A DNA stretch of 64,000 bases from Pseudoalteromonas piscicida (GTDB lineage Bacteria > Pseudomonadota > Gammaproteobacteria > Enterobacterales > Alteromonadaceae): assembly GCF_002208135.1 (NCBI RefSeq), contig NZ_CP021646.1:3164001-3228000 (forward strand), read 5' to 3'. A model generated the notes under the pieces. That model made no database searches and was not told the DNA's origin. It saw only the letters and a program-made list of their open reading frames with translations. Below, one piece after another: positions 51,837 to 61,573 of the stretch (its first letter is position 1; every line of letters begins with the position of its first letter). Made by a program: the position numbers and the translations under genes.

Positions 51837-53501
51837 TTATTCAGTTAAACCTAGCGCAGTCATCATTTTGTTTGCAACGTCCACATGGTGCTGCATGGTT
51901 GAGAACTGCTTAGTGACGCCAGCAGGGCCGAACGTATAAACTGGTACTGGTGCAGCCGTATGCGTGCCGGTACCCCACACTACGCTTTGCTCTGAAGCAA
52001 TCGCGCGAGCGATTTTTCCAGTGTAGTCTTCTTTGGCGTATACGTAGAAATCACTAAAGTCTTCAAACGCTGGGATCATATCAGCGCTATTTTCATCGTA
52101 TACACTCTGACCGACTTTTGTAGCATTATCTAGCGTCACCGTGTAAGCCGTCATATCTTCAATGGTCGCTTTCCAAGTTGGGCCCGATACATTCTCATAG
52201 GCTTCATCAGGCGCAGCTTCTGCAAGGATATCGAAGAAAGTGCCTGTTTGCGCGTAAAGCTTGTCTAGTTGCGCAAGCGGGCCAAAGTTAAATTTGGGAT
52301 GATATTCTTTAGCAACACCATTTACATACATGCCATCGCCAGACAGCGTCTGTGCTTCTGGACGCTCATGTTTTGAATAACTAAAGCCAAAACTACCCGT
52401 TTCGTGATCCGCAGTCACAACAACTAGGGTGTCGTTACGGTCTTTTACCCACTCATGAACAGCTTCAACAGCTTCATCAAATTTAAGCAACTCGTTTAAC
52501 ATCCAGCCCGCATCGTTTGCGTGGCCTGCCCAGTCAATTTGACCACCTTCAATCATTAAGAAAAAGCCATCTTCATCTTTAGACAAAATATCAAGCGCTT
52601 TCACCGTCATTTCTTTTAATGAAGGCTGAGTACAACTGTTGCTTTGTTGACATGCTTTGTAAGCAATTGCGTCGCTCATACCAGAGTTTGCGAATAGACC
52701 TAATACTTTTTCGCCTTCAAAGCTGCTTAATTGTGCTTTATCAAATGCAAGGCCATAACCATGTTGCTCTTTTGCTTCAACAACTAGGTTAGTTTCATCT
52801 CCACGCTTTGATTTTTTGTATACGCTGCTAGGCATACCAAGCGCGTCAAGCTGTGCTTTTACTTCAGCGTTGTCAGGCGTGCTCTTTGGTACGAATACCC
52901 GTGCGCCACCAGATAACATCACATCAACGCTGCCAGAGCGAACCAATTGCTCAGCGATTTCAGCTTCGTATGAACGGTGCGGCATATGTGCAGCAAATGC
53001 CGCTGGTGTGGCGTGAGTAATACGCGTATCAGAGACAAGACCCGTCGCTTTGCCTGCAGCTTTGGCTTTCTCTAAGATAGTCGCTACTTTATTGCCATCG
53101 GCATCAAGACCTATCATTTCTGAGCCTGCGGCAAGGCCAGTAGCTAATTGTGTCGCCGAACAGGCAGAGTCAGTCACTAGACTACCAGTGGCGCCATGCG
53201 GTGCATTCATTGAAAGGCCTAAATGACCACCCGCAGCAAGTTTAGAAAGCGCTGTTTGATTGCCTTTGTTGTTATAAGTTGAATTTGGCGCACGCTGAGC
53301 ATACTCTTCAAGTAAGCCAACTTGCTGTGGCCCCATACCGTCACCGATCATAAGGATCACATTCTTTACTTGAGTCACTTCTTGCACTGGTACTTCTTTG
53401 ATGACTTCAACTTCTTTGATCACCTCAACGGTTTTTGTATCGTCATCACATGCGGTAAGTAGAATTGCAGAGATAGCAACTGTAAGTAACTTTTTATTCA
53501 T
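51837..53501 (-). CDS. Alkaline phosphatase, PhoA superfamily, lipoprotein
   Basis: 554 residues with a lipoprotein signal (MNKKLLTVAISAILLTAC) and an acidic EVIKEVEVIKEV repeat linker. The catalytic domain has VILMIGDGMGPQQ (metal site), TDSACSATQLATG (about 110-122, nucleophilic Ser), MIEGGQIDWAGHAND and VVTADHETGSFGF. It releases phosphate from organic esters in the periplasm. A Pho-box-like element upstream suggests phosphate control, matching the phosphonate genes nearby. It is single, with its own terminator. Confidence 0.92.
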   Translation of the reverse strand: MNKKLLTVAISAILLTACDDDTKTVEVIKEVEVIKEVPVQEVTQVKNVILMIGDGMGPQQVGLLEEYAQRAPNSTYNNKGNQTALSKLAAGGHLGLSMNAPHGATGSLVTDSACSATQLATGLAAGSEMIGLDADGNKVATILEKAKAAGKATGLVSDTRITHATPAAFAAHMPHRSYEAEIAEQLVRSGSVDVMLSGGARVFVPKSTPDNAEVKAQLDALGMPSSVYKKSKRGDETNLVVEAKEQHGYGLAFDKAQLSSFEGEKVLGLFANSGMSDAIAYKACQQSNSCTQPSLKEMTVKALDILSKDEDGFFLMIEGGQIDWAGHANDAGWMLNELLKFDEAVEAVHEWVKDRNDTLVVVTADHETGSFGFSYSKHERPEAQTLSGDGMYVNGVAKEYHPKFNFGPLAQLDKLYAQTGTFFDILAEAAPDEAYENVSGPTWKATIEDMTAYTVTLDNATKVGQSVYDENSADMIPAFEDFSDFYVYAKEDYTGKIARAIASEQSVVWGTGTHTAAPVPVYTFGPAGVTKQFSTMQHHVDVANKMMTALGLTE

Positions 53502-53544
53502 TGTACTGTTCCTGAAACGTAATATTTGTCTGTAAGGCGGGCAC

Positions 53545-53589
53545 AGTCTAGGCGCGTTGCATGACTTTTTTATTTCAGCAAAGTGACAA
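53545..53589 (-). promoter_or_regulatory. Pho-box-like element and -10 of the phosphatase gene
   Basis: On the minus strand three 7-base half-sites spaced exactly 11 bp: TTGTCAC (53583-53589), CTGAAAT (53572-53578), AAGTCAT (53561-53567). Ten bases further is TAGACT (53545-53550). PhoB binds CTGTCAT-like repeats with 11-bp spacing, and the -10 then lies about 10 bp away. The half-sites are imperfect, so binding is inferred. Confidence 0.5.
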
Positions 53590-53638
53590 AAAATATTTTA
53601 TTTCACAATGAGTTACAATATAACAATACAATTAAGAT

Positions 53639-53666
53639 GCGCAACTGCATGGTACAACAGTTGCGC
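53639..53666 (-). terminator. Likely terminator after the antiporter gene
   Basis: Perfect 9-bp stem GCGCAACTG/CAGTTGCGC (53639-53647, 53658-53666), loop of 10, 11 bases past the stop. The following T run on the minus strand is weak, so it could be a processing hairpin instead. Confidence 0.5.
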
Positions 53667-53676
53667 TTTAGAGTAA

Positions 53677-54891
53677 TTACTCTCGACCAGAAGTACTGGT
53701 AAATAATTTAGAAATGGGTCGACTGGATAGTCCAAATAGAAAGATACTCAACAACACCGTTGCCATTGCCACTTGAGTAATTTGCAAACCATTTGGCAAC
53801 TCTTCGCTGAGTAGCATTAAGGTTAGTACCACTGAAGCCAATCCCTTGGGACCAAACCAAGCTAAAGTAAAGCGCTCTTTGGTTGTCAGGTCGCCACCTA
53901 ATAAACAGAGGAACACAGGGATCAATCTAAACAAGGCGGTTGCCAACACCGCGTACACCCAAACCTGCCACTCGATTACCGCCAATAGCACCACACTGGC
54001 CGACAGACCAAACACAATCCAAATCATAAAAGCCGCAAACTCGGCGAGGTGCTCCCCTTCTTCGATAAGCTGATCTTTAAATTCATCACGATAATATTTA
54101 TCAAATAACAAACCACTGACAAAAGCGGCGATAAAACCACTGCCGTGCAGTGCTTGGGTAGCGGAGAAAACCAAAAATGCGATGCCAACAAAGAGGAAAG
54201 GACTGGTTTTAGAGGCAAAATAATGATGTTGATAGGCACGTTTAAGTAACCAAATGATTACCCCGGTCAGTAACCCCGCGACAACGAGTGCTATCCCTAC
54301 TTCTCGAATAAAAATCCAAGCAAATGACTCAGTGGTCGCTTGCATTCGTTCTGCTAATACACCCAGTAAAAACAGAAATACCGGAATACACAGGCCGTCA
54401 TTCAAGCCACTTTCCACATTGATTGCCTCGCGTAATCTGGTGGGCACAGACTTATCCTGAATGAAGGTTTTGCATAACGTGGCATCAGTTGGGGTAATGA
54501 TCACTGCAATTAAAAAACAAGCCAACCAAGATAATTGAAACAGCTCATGGGCCACCCAAGCGCCAAATACCATGGTTAATGGCAGCCCGAGTAACAACTT
54601 AACCGGTAACTGGAAGCTGTGAGATAACACCCGTAATCGCGTTTTTGCAGCATCGGAAAATAAATAAATCGCAAGCGTCAGCTCAATAATCGGCAACCAA
54701 GTTTGTAGGCCATTAATGTCTACCGCTAAAGCTTGTTGCCCTCCCTCAATATTGCCAAGCACAAAGCCTATCGCCCCACCCGTTAGCACAAACCACATAG
54801 GTGCAGTGAGCTCCGCCCTATCTAGTTGTCGAGCTGTGATGCTATAAATAAAAAGAGAAAGTCCAATCGCCGCAATCAAAGCATAAATCAC
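53677..54891 (-). CDS. Cation/proton antiporter, CPA1 (NhaP-like)
   Basis: 404 residues, 11-12 membrane helices. VIITPTDATLCKTF and NVESGLNDGLCIPVFLFLLG (about 153-172) are the paired motifs of the CPA1 core, with the Asp in the second being the ion-binding residue. GPKGLASVVLTLML lies near the C-terminus. It exchanges Na+ or K+ for H+, useful in seawater. No cytoplasmic regulatory domain is present. It appears to be a single gene. Confidence 0.88.
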   Translation of the reverse strand: MIYALIAAIGLSLFIYSITARQLDRAELTAPMWFVLTGGAIGFVLGNIEGGQQALAVDINGLQTWLPIIELTLAIYLFSDAAKTRLRVLSHSFQLPVKLLLGLPLTMVFGAWVAHELFQLSWLACFLIAVIITPTDATLCKTFIQDKSVPTRLREAINVESGLNDGLCIPVFLFLLGVLAERMQATTESFAWIFIREVGIALVVAGLLTGVIIWLLKRAYQHHYFASKTSPFLFVGIAFLVFSATQALHGSGFIAAFVSGLLFDKYYRDEFKDQLIEEGEHLAEFAAFMIWIVFGLSASVVLLAVIEWQVWVYAVLATALFRLIPVFLCLLGGDLTTKERFTLAWFGPKGLASVVLTLMLLSEELPNGLQITQVAMATVLLSIFLFGLSSRPISKLFTSTSGRE

Positions 54892-55009
54892 GTTGCCATT
54901 CCTTTACTGAAAACCTGCTGCTGATAAAACGAGTATGACAAATCTTACGAGTCTAGGTAAGCCGAGTTTGCAAAAACACCTCCTGTTAGTAAGTTAATTT
55001 TTCACCTTT

Positions 55010-55037
55010 GTGTCATCGGACTGTAAAAAACCGTCAT
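55010..55037 (+). promoter_or_regulatory. Pho-box-like repeats before the TonB-dependent receptor gene
   Basis: Half-sites GTGTCAT (55010-55016), CTGTAAA (55021-55027) and CCGTCAT (55031-55037), with 11 and 10 bp between starts. They lie about 65-90 bases before the start codon. The match to the CTGTCAT repeat is imperfect, but the position and the phosphonate context support PhoB control. Confidence 0.45.
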
Positions 55038-55101
55038 TACTCTATCCGCAACAAACTGGACTAGACCAAAAAACTTAACCCAAACTTTTGAGAAAAGAGC
55101 A

Positions 55102-57897
55102 ATGAAAAAACTAACCCAAATCGCTGCTGCCGTGTTACTCGCCACCAGTCCCAGCTTATATGCTGCGACAGGTAAACTCATTGGTGTTGTAAAAGACCCA
55201 CAAAGTAATCTGTCTGGCGCAGTTATCTCGGTAAAAGGCCAAGATGTATCCACGGTATCTGATTATCGTGGTCGCTTTGAACTGCCAAAACTGGATGCTG
55301 GTCGCTACACCTTAGTCGTGAAATATATGGGTTATCAGGAAACTGAACTTCAGGTTGAGGTGATTGATGGCAAAGTCACTACCTTGTCTCCAATCTTATT
55401 AAACCAACAACAAGCGATGGAAGAAGTGGTCACGGTTGGGCAAATCTTCCGTGGCGAAATGGCCGCTGCAAATAACCAAAAAAATGCCAGTAATATCAAA
55501 AGTATCATTTCTGCCGATGGGATTGGTAAATTACCAGATAGAAATGCCGCTGAAGCCGTGCAACGTATTCCAGGTGTGTCGATAGAACGTGACCAAGGTG
55601 AAGGCCGTTTTGTTGCAGTGCGTGGTTTACCATCACAGTGGAGCTCGGCCAGTATCAACGGTAACCGCCTTCCAACCGCAGAAGAAGAAACCACCAGCCG
55701 CGCCACTGCGTTCGACTTTTTTCCAAGCGAATTGATTGAGTTTGTGGAAGTGTCTAAAGCTATCACCCCTGACATGGAAGGCGATGCGATTGGCGGTAAT
55801 GTTAATTTCGTGACCAAAAAAGGCGCTGATGACTTTATCCTCAAAACCAACTTTGCTGTGGGTCAAAACGAACTGGCCGATGGCACAAATTATTCTGCCA
55901 ATGTGGTGTATGGCGACCGTCTACTCGACGACAAGCTAGGTTTTATCATTAACGCCACTGCGTGGCAGCGTGATTGGGCAACCGATAACTATGAGCCGCG
56001 CCGGGGTAACGATGGCTTAGGCATTTACCGTTTAGAGCTGCGTGATTATACCGGAACCCGTGAAACTTACGGCTTAAATGGCTCGCTGGAATATCAACTT
56101 GAAAGCGGCACGCTCAGCGCCAGCGCGCTATATGGCACACTGATTGATGATGAAACCCACTATAAGCACAGGCTGCGTTTTGATAAAGACCGTGCTGAGC
56201 TGCAGCATATTCGCAACGAACTCATCACCGAAATGCAAGGCTTTGAAATTGCAGGTGAACATGACTTTGGCTTTGATAAAACGCTCTCTTGGCAACTAGC
56301 CACGTACGAAAATGAGTTTCGCTATGGCGACAAACCCAACAGTGAAGACAATAGCTATTTTGTCGCCCGTTTTGATCAAAAAAATGTGGGATATGTTGGA
56401 CTTGAAGACCGCGATACCGGTAAAAATTATGCCTACAACCAAGTAGACGGCGGCAGTGACCCTTGGAACGCCATCAGTAATCACTTCCCCTCGGGCTTTA
56501 CACTCGATCCAAGCAAAATGGGCTTGTCTTGGGTTGAGCTATACAAGGTCTACGTCAACGAAAAAGACAGACTGGTGGCCAATGCCGACTTTGACTGGCA
56601 ATACAATAACCAGCTAGCCGTTAAATTTGGGGCGAAATACCGTGACAAAGTCCGCAAAGCTGACTTTGCCGATGAATTTTACGCGTGGGACAGCGAACAA
56701 TATGGCGCAGCGCCAACGCTTGCAGACTTTGCCTTAAGCGATCAACCCGGTCGCAGCGATTACTTAAGCGAAGCCAAGTTTGATTATCGCACGCAGTTGT
56801 CGCAGGTGGCTTCCACCGATGCTCTTGCTCAGTTTTGGACGCAAAATCGCAATAAGTTCAAGCTAGATGCGGGTGAATCAGCACTCATCAGCAACGGTGG
56901 AGCACTGGGCAGAAACTTTGATGTTGAAGAAACCCACGCCTCGCTCTACGGTATGGCAACTTACCAAGCCAGCGACAACTGGGAAGTATTAGGCGGCTTA
57001 CGCGTTACCCGCACCGATACAGTAGTGTCTGGTTACACTTATTTAGCCGACGAAGACAAAGTTGTTGATACCACCAACAGCAATGATTATTGGTCAATTT
57101 TACCTGCACTACATGTTACCTATCGTGCCAATGACGATACCAATTATCGCCTCGCACTAACTCGCACCTTTGCCCGTCCTGATTTTGGTTCGTTAACACC
57201 AGGCGCAACTTACCTTGAGCAAGACAACCAGCTTAACTCAGGAAATCCAGCGCTCGACCCTACCTACTCAAATAATCTCGACTTGATGGTGGAACATTAT
57301 TTTGACCGCGTTGGTTTGGTCTCTGCGGGGGTATTCTACAAAGATATCCAAGACCCAATCTTCCAAGCCACCAGCGTTGGCAATTACAACAACAAGCAAG
57401 GCGTGACCATTATCCGTCCTGAAAACGGCGATAGCGCTTGGCTTGCGGGCATTGAGCTGGCGTTTAATCGCGACCTTGGTTTTATTTCTGACAGTTTGAG
57501 CAACTTTGGAGTAATGACCAATGCGACCTTTATGGATTCTGAAATGCAGATCCCAGAGCGCACAGAAAAAGTGGCTATTCCACGTCAAGCTAATGAGCTT
57601 TATAACTTTACGCTGTATTACGACGACACCCGTTTTGCAGCTCGAATAGCGCTTAATCATAAAGGTGCTTATATCGAAGAGCACGGCGGTGATAGCCAGT
57701 CGGATAGCTACTATGGCGCCAATACCAGCGTCGACTTTACGACGTCATACCAACTTAACGAACAAACGTTAGTTTACCTAGAGCTGAGTAACCTCACCAA
57801 TGAAGCATTGCAGTACTACCAAGGTGAGCAAGGTCGTCCATTACAGGTGGAATACTATGGTATCCGCGGCATGGTCGGCATTAACTACCAATTTTAA
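55102..57897 (+). CDS. TonB-dependent receptor (TonB-Xanth-Caul type), probable phosphonate uptake
   Basis: 931 residues. Sec signal MKKLTQIAAAVLLATSPSLYA, a carboxypeptidase-regulatory-like domain (about 22-100), then the plug with DGIGKLPDRNAAEAVQRIPG and VRGLPSQWSSASINGNRLP (about 137-195) and a 22-strand barrel ending in Phe (GMVGINYQF). It belongs to the large-substrate receptor group. Its place at the head of the phosphonate genes suggests it imports a phosphonate or a phosphonate-bearing compound; the substrate is not shown by the sequence. A Pho-like element lies upstream. Confidence 0.9.
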   Translation: MKKLTQIAAAVLLATSPSLYAATGKLIGVVKDPQSNLSGAVISVKGQDVSTVSDYRGRFELPKLDAGRYTLVVKYMGYQETELQVEVIDGKVTTLSPILLNQQQAMEEVVTVGQIFRGEMAAANNQKNASNIKSIISADGIGKLPDRNAAEAVQRIPGVSIERDQGEGRFVAVRGLPSQWSSASINGNRLPTAEEETTSRATAFDFFPSELIEFVEVSKAITPDMEGDAIGGNVNFVTKKGADDFILKTNFAVGQNELADGTNYSANVVYGDRLLDDKLGFIINATAWQRDWATDNYEPRRGNDGLGIYRLELRDYTGTRETYGLNGSLEYQLESGTLSASALYGTLIDDETHYKHRLRFDKDRAELQHIRNELITEMQGFEIAGEHDFGFDKTLSWQLATYENEFRYGDKPNSEDNSYFVARFDQKNVGYVGLEDRDTGKNYAYNQVDGGSDPWNAISNHFPSGFTLDPSKMGLSWVELYKVYVNEKDRLVANADFDWQYNNQLAVKFGAKYRDKVRKADFADEFYAWDSEQYGAAPTLADFALSDQPGRSDYLSEAKFDYRTQLSQVASTDALAQFWTQNRNKFKLDAGESALISNGGALGRNFDVEETHASLYGMATYQASDNWEVLGGLRVTRTDTVVSGYTYLADEDKVVDTTNSNDYWSILPALHVTYRANDDTNYRLALTRTFARPDFGSLTPGATYLEQDNQLNSGNPALDPTYSNNLDLMVEHYFDRVGLVSAGVFYKDIQDPIFQATSVGNYNNKQGVTIIRPENGDSAWLAGIELAFNRDLGFISDSLSNFGVMTNATFMDSEMQIPERTEKVAIPRQANELYNFTLYYDDTRFAARIALNHKGAYIEEHGGDSQSDSYYGANTSVDFTTSYQLNEQTLVYLELSNLTNEALQYYQGEQGRPLQVEYYGIRGMVGINYQF

Positions 57898-57928
57898 TAC
57901 CAATTCACTTGATTAAGCCGATTGGTAT
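57897..57928 (+). other. Intercistronic hairpin ATACCAAT/ATTGGTAT
   Basis: Perfect 8-bp inverted repeat (57897-57904, 57921-57928) with a 16-base loop, starting at the receptor stop codon. Low GC and no T run, so it is more likely an mRNA-stabilising or attenuating hairpin than a strong terminator. It would let the receptor be made in excess of the downstream enzymes. Confidence 0.55.
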
Positions 57929-57982
57929 ACACCGGTTGACGGGCAATCCACAAAGGATTGCCCTCGAATTACCGAGGATCCT

Positions 57983-59328
57983 ATGATGTTGCAGATCACC
58001 CTATTTAACGCCCGCCCGCGCTGGCTAAAAGACGCTCAAGGTATCGGCTTTGTGCTATTTGCCGCGACCAGTGCGTTTATGACTTACTTTTGTATGTACG
58101 CCTTTCGTAAGCCATTTTCGGTCAATACCTATGAAGCCTTTGATGACCCGAGCTGGGTTGTCAGCTTTAAAATTGCCCTGATTTTATCGCAAGTGTTTGG
58201 CTACCTATGCGCGAAATTTATCGGCGTTAAAGTGATTGCTGAAATGCGGCATCATTATCGCGGCCGTGCGATTTTGGGTATGATTTTAGCCGCCGAGCTC
58301 GCTCTGGTGCTATTTGCCATCACTCCTACGGGCTGGAATCTGGTTTGGCTGTTTGCCAATGGCCTCTCCCTTGGCATGATCTGGGGTTTGGTTTTTAGCT
58401 TTTTAGAAGGTCGTAAAACCACCGAAATCTTAGGTGCGGTACTCAGCGTGACTTTTATTCTTGCCTCTGGATTGGTCAGAACCGTAGGCAAATGGCTGGT
58501 GAGTGAACTCAATGTGCCTGAACTGTGGATGCCAGCAGCAACCGGAGCGATTTTTCTGCCGCTGCTTGTACTTAGCGTTGCTTGTCTAAATAGCATCCCA
58601 GAGCCGACACAAGAAGATGAACAATTACGACAAAAGCGCGCGCCAATGGATGGCAAAGCCCGGCTGGCGTTTTTTAAACAGTATTGGTTTGGAATAACTG
58701 TACTGGTGCTTAGCTTTTTACTCTTTACTGGCTTTCGTGACTTTAGAGATAACTTCTCAGCCGAGATCTGGCAGGCCTTAGGTTATGGGCAAGAACCCGC
58801 GATTTTTGCTTATGCCGGGATCCGCATCGCCTTTATCGTGCTCATTGCGCTTGCCGCTTTGGTGTTAATTAAAAATAACCGCATCGCATTTTTTGCCAAT
58901 CATGGCTTTGTCTTACTCGGGGCTTTACTGCTGGCTGGCAGTACGTATTTATACCAAACCCAAAGCCTAGATCCTAAAACTTGGATGGTACTGCTGGGGC
59001 TGGTCTTTATATCAGTTATATCCCCTATAACTGCTTTTTGTTTGACCGCATGATCTCAGCGGTTGGCTCGACTGCGAACGCAGGTTTTTTAATTTATCTG
59101 GCGGATTCGGCGGGCTACATCGGCTCAGTGGGCATTTTGCTCTATAAAACTTTTGCCACACCTGAGCTCAGTTGGCTGCACTTTTTTACCATGGCTTGCT
59201 ACTGGGTGGCGTTTATCGCAAGCGCCCTCGTAGTGAGTTCAATTATTTATTTTGCCGTGAAATTAAAGCGACCACGTAAGGCGTCAACGCAACTACGCGC
59301 CACGGCACTTTCATCACATATTTCCTAG
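57983..59328 (+). pseudogene. DUF5690 family membrane protein (probable phosphonate permease), apparent frameshift
   Basis: Polytopic protein with MFS-like topology (about 12 helices) and the FCMYAFRKPF motif (about 34-43) of the DUF5690 family. The first frame runs to 59053, but after WMVLLG it leaves the family sequence; the other frame continues as GLYISYIPYNCFLFDRMISA to 59328. One extra base in the G4 run at 58996-58999 (or in GG at 59002-59003) makes one 448-residue protein. It lies between the receptor and phnX, which suggests inner-membrane uptake of the same phosphonate; this is inference. The frameshift is probably a sequence error. Confidence 0.8.
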
Positions 59329-59345
59329 CTAGGAGTCTTAGCAAC

Positions 59346-60155
59346 ATGAAACACATTGAAGCGTTAATTTTGGATTGGGCAGGTACTGTGGTCGACTATG
59401 GTTCGATTGCCCCTACCAGCATATTTGTTGAAGCATTTAAGCAAGCGTATCAATTTGATATTTCCTTAGCTGAAGCGCGCGGTCCTATGGGAATGGGCAA
59501 ATGGGATCACATTAATACCTTGCTACAAATGAACAGCGTCCGCACCCGCTGGATAACGCAATTTGGTCAGGCACCGAGTACAGCAGATGTTGATCATATT
59601 TATCAAACCTTTATGCCGCTTCAACAGGCAAAAGTCGCCGACCGAGCTGCCCCCATTCCGGGCGTGCTTGCGGTGATCAAACGATTACAACAACAAGGCG
59701 TTAAGATTGGTAGTTGTTCTGGGTATCCCAAGCCTGTGATGGATGTACTAGTGCCTGCCGCTGCCGATTATGGTTATCAGCCAGATTGTGTGGTTGCCAG
59801 TGATGAATGTGCGGCTGGCTCTCGCCCAGGCCCTTGGATGGCATTAGAAAACGTACAACGACTTGGAATTAATCGCGTATCAGGATGCGTAAAAGTCGAT
59901 GACTCTGCGCCGGGAATAAGCGAGGGATTAAATGCCGGCATGTGGACAGTTGGACTTGCTTTAACAGGTAATGCGGTGGGGCTTAGCGAAGAAGAATGGA
60001 CGGCGCTCGGTCACGAAGAACAAAGTGCACGCTCACTAAGCGCTTATCAGCAACTTGGCGAAGCCGGTGCGCATTATGTGATTGATTCACTAGCCGACAT
60101 CGAAATGGTCTTGGTGGATATTTCTGCTCGTATCGCTCGTGGAGAGCGCCCGTAA
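59346..60155 (+). CDS. phnX: PhnX, phosphonoacetaldehyde hydrolase (phosphonatase)
   Basis: 269 residues, HAD superfamily. LILDWAGTVVDYGS (about 8-21) holds the nucleophile Asp10. MGMGKWDHI (about 48-56) holds Lys52, which forms the Schiff base with phosphonoacetaldehyde in characterised phosphonatases. GSRPGPWM and VKVDDSAPG complete the HAD core. It cleaves the C-P bond to acetaldehyde and phosphate. The next gene starts at its stop (TAATG), so the two are coupled. No phnW lies nearby. Confidence 0.95.
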   Translation: MKHIEALILDWAGTVVDYGSIAPTSIFVEAFKQAYQFDISLAEARGPMGMGKWDHINTLLQMNSVRTRWITQFGQAPSTADVDHIYQTFMPLQQAKVADRAAPIPGVLAVIKRLQQQGVKIGSCSGYPKPVMDVLVPAAADYGYQPDCVVASDECAAGSRPGPWMALENVQRLGINRVSGCVKVDDSAPGISEGLNAGMWTVGLALTGNAVGLSEEEWTALGHEEQSARSLSAYQQLGEAGAHYVIDSLADIEMVLVDISARIARGERP

Positions 60156-61573
60156 TGCGTTTTCAGCCTTTTTGGTTTGATGAAGCAATCACTCAAGCCG
60201 ATATTGAAGCCGCAGTAAGCGCGCCGCCTCATGGCGCGTTGGATACCCAAGTTTGTATCATAGGTGGCGGCTTTACTGGCCTTTGGACAGCCATAACGCT
60301 GAAAAAGCAAAAACCTGAGCTGAATATCGCCATTATTGAAAAAGACCTCTGTGGACAAGGCGCTTCGGGTCGTAATGGCGGAGCTATGCTGACATGGTCG
60401 ACTAAATTTGCCAGCTTAATTAAAGCGTTTGGCTTAGAACAAGCCTGCTTTTTAGTGCGCCAGTCTGAACAGGCCGTTCATGACATTAAAGCCTTTACCA
60501 GTAAACACGGGATTGAATGTGATTGCCGCGTCGATGGCACTTACTATACGGCTTCTAATCACAGCCAGCGTAATGCCTTTGGCCCCATTACCACCCTACT
60601 CGAGCAACACCAGCTTAATGCGTGGCAAACACTGGATAAAGCGCAGTTACAAGCAACCGGTTCTAATGCTAACCTTGCTGGAATTTACTCCCCCCACGGG
60701 GGTAGTGTTCAACCCGCCAAGCTTGTGCGTGGACTGATGAAAGTGGCAAAAACCCTTGGGGTCAAGGTATTTGAACACACCCGCTACCTAAAGCACCAAG
60801 GCCAAGACACGCTAACCATTACCACAGACAAAGGCGAGATCAGAGCCAATCAGCTGGTATTTGCCGTTAACGCTTGGCTGCCAAGCTTATTGCCGCAGTT
60901 TTCTCGCAGCGTAGTGTTGGTTTCGAGCGATATGGCGATCACCACCCCTGCGTCTGAAAAGCTTGCAGCAATGGGGTTGAACCACGGCGCTCCGGTGATT
61001 GATGCACGCATTTTTGTGAATTACTACCGCACCACCTCAAGCGGTCGATTAATGCTTGGCAAAGGCGGAAATTATTTTAGTTTCAATAACCAAGTGAGAG
61101 AGACCTTTCACCGTGCTAGCCGTTATCAAGCCATTCTTGAACGCTCATTTAGCCATTTCTTTGCACATCATCAGCTTGAGATAGAAAGAACCTGGACCGG
61201 ACCTTCAGACCGAAGTGTCTCTGGCATGCCTTTCTTTGGTCATTTAAATGGTCAAGCTAATGTGTTTTATGGCAGTGGTTACTCGGGCAACGGCGTGGTG
61301 CAATCCTATTTAGGTGGACAAATCTTAGCGAGTCTACTGCTTAGTCAACATAACAACTGGCGTCACTGCGCCTTGGTCAACCAAACGCTTAAACAGTTTC
61401 CCGTCGAGCCATTTCGCACCGTGGGGGCCTTAATGATGAGAAATGCCATTCGCCGTAAAGAAAGCGCTGAGGATAACAACACGCCACCGCATAAACTCGA
61501 TGTTTGGCTAAGCAAGCTTAGTGGCAGCGCAGCAAAATTAGACTCGAACGTAAAGCAGGAATATATAAAGTGA
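60155..61573 (+). CDS. FAD-dependent oxidoreductase of the phosphonate locus (DadA/GlpO-like)
   Basis: 472 residues, D-amino-acid-oxidase fold. VCIIGGGFTGLWTAITL (about 31-47) is the FAD-binding GxGxxG, followed by QGASGRNGGAM and, near the C-terminus, GSGYSGNGVVQSYLGG. Flavoenzymes of this type recur in phosphonate operons. Some are known to oxidise N-methyl-aminoethylphosphonate, and in some cases aminoethylphosphonate itself, to phosphonoacetaldehyde. Here it sits between phnX and an HD gene with no transaminase, so I infer that it supplies the PhnX substrate. Its gene is translationally coupled to both neighbours. Confidence 0.85.
   Translation: MRFQPFWFDEAITQADIEAAVSAPPHGALDTQVCIIGGGFTGLWTAITLKKQKPELNIAIIEKDLCGQGASGRNGGAMLTWSTKFASLIKAFGLEQACFLVRQSEQAVHDIKAFTSKHGIECDCRVDGTYYTASNHSQRNAFGPITTLLEQHQLNAWQTLDKAQLQATGSNANLAGIYSPHGGSVQPAKLVRGLMKVAKTLGVKVFEHTRYLKHQGQDTLTITTDKGEIRANQLVFAVNAWLPSLLPQFSRSVVLVSSDMAITTPASEKLAAMGLNHGAPVIDARIFVNYYRTTSSGRLMLGKGGNYFSFNNQVRETFHRASRYQAILERSFSHFFAHHQLEIERTWTGPSDRSVSGMPFFGHLNGQANVFYGSGYSGNGVVQSYLGGQILASLLLSQHNNWRHCALVNQTLKQFPVEPFRTVGALMMRNAIRRKESAEDNNTPPHKLDVWLSKLSGSAAKLDSNVKQEYIK

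Noticed and set aside
53639..53666. Attachment site or recombination site
   Set aside because: It is a simple hairpin just after a stop codon, with no integrase or mobile gene nearby.
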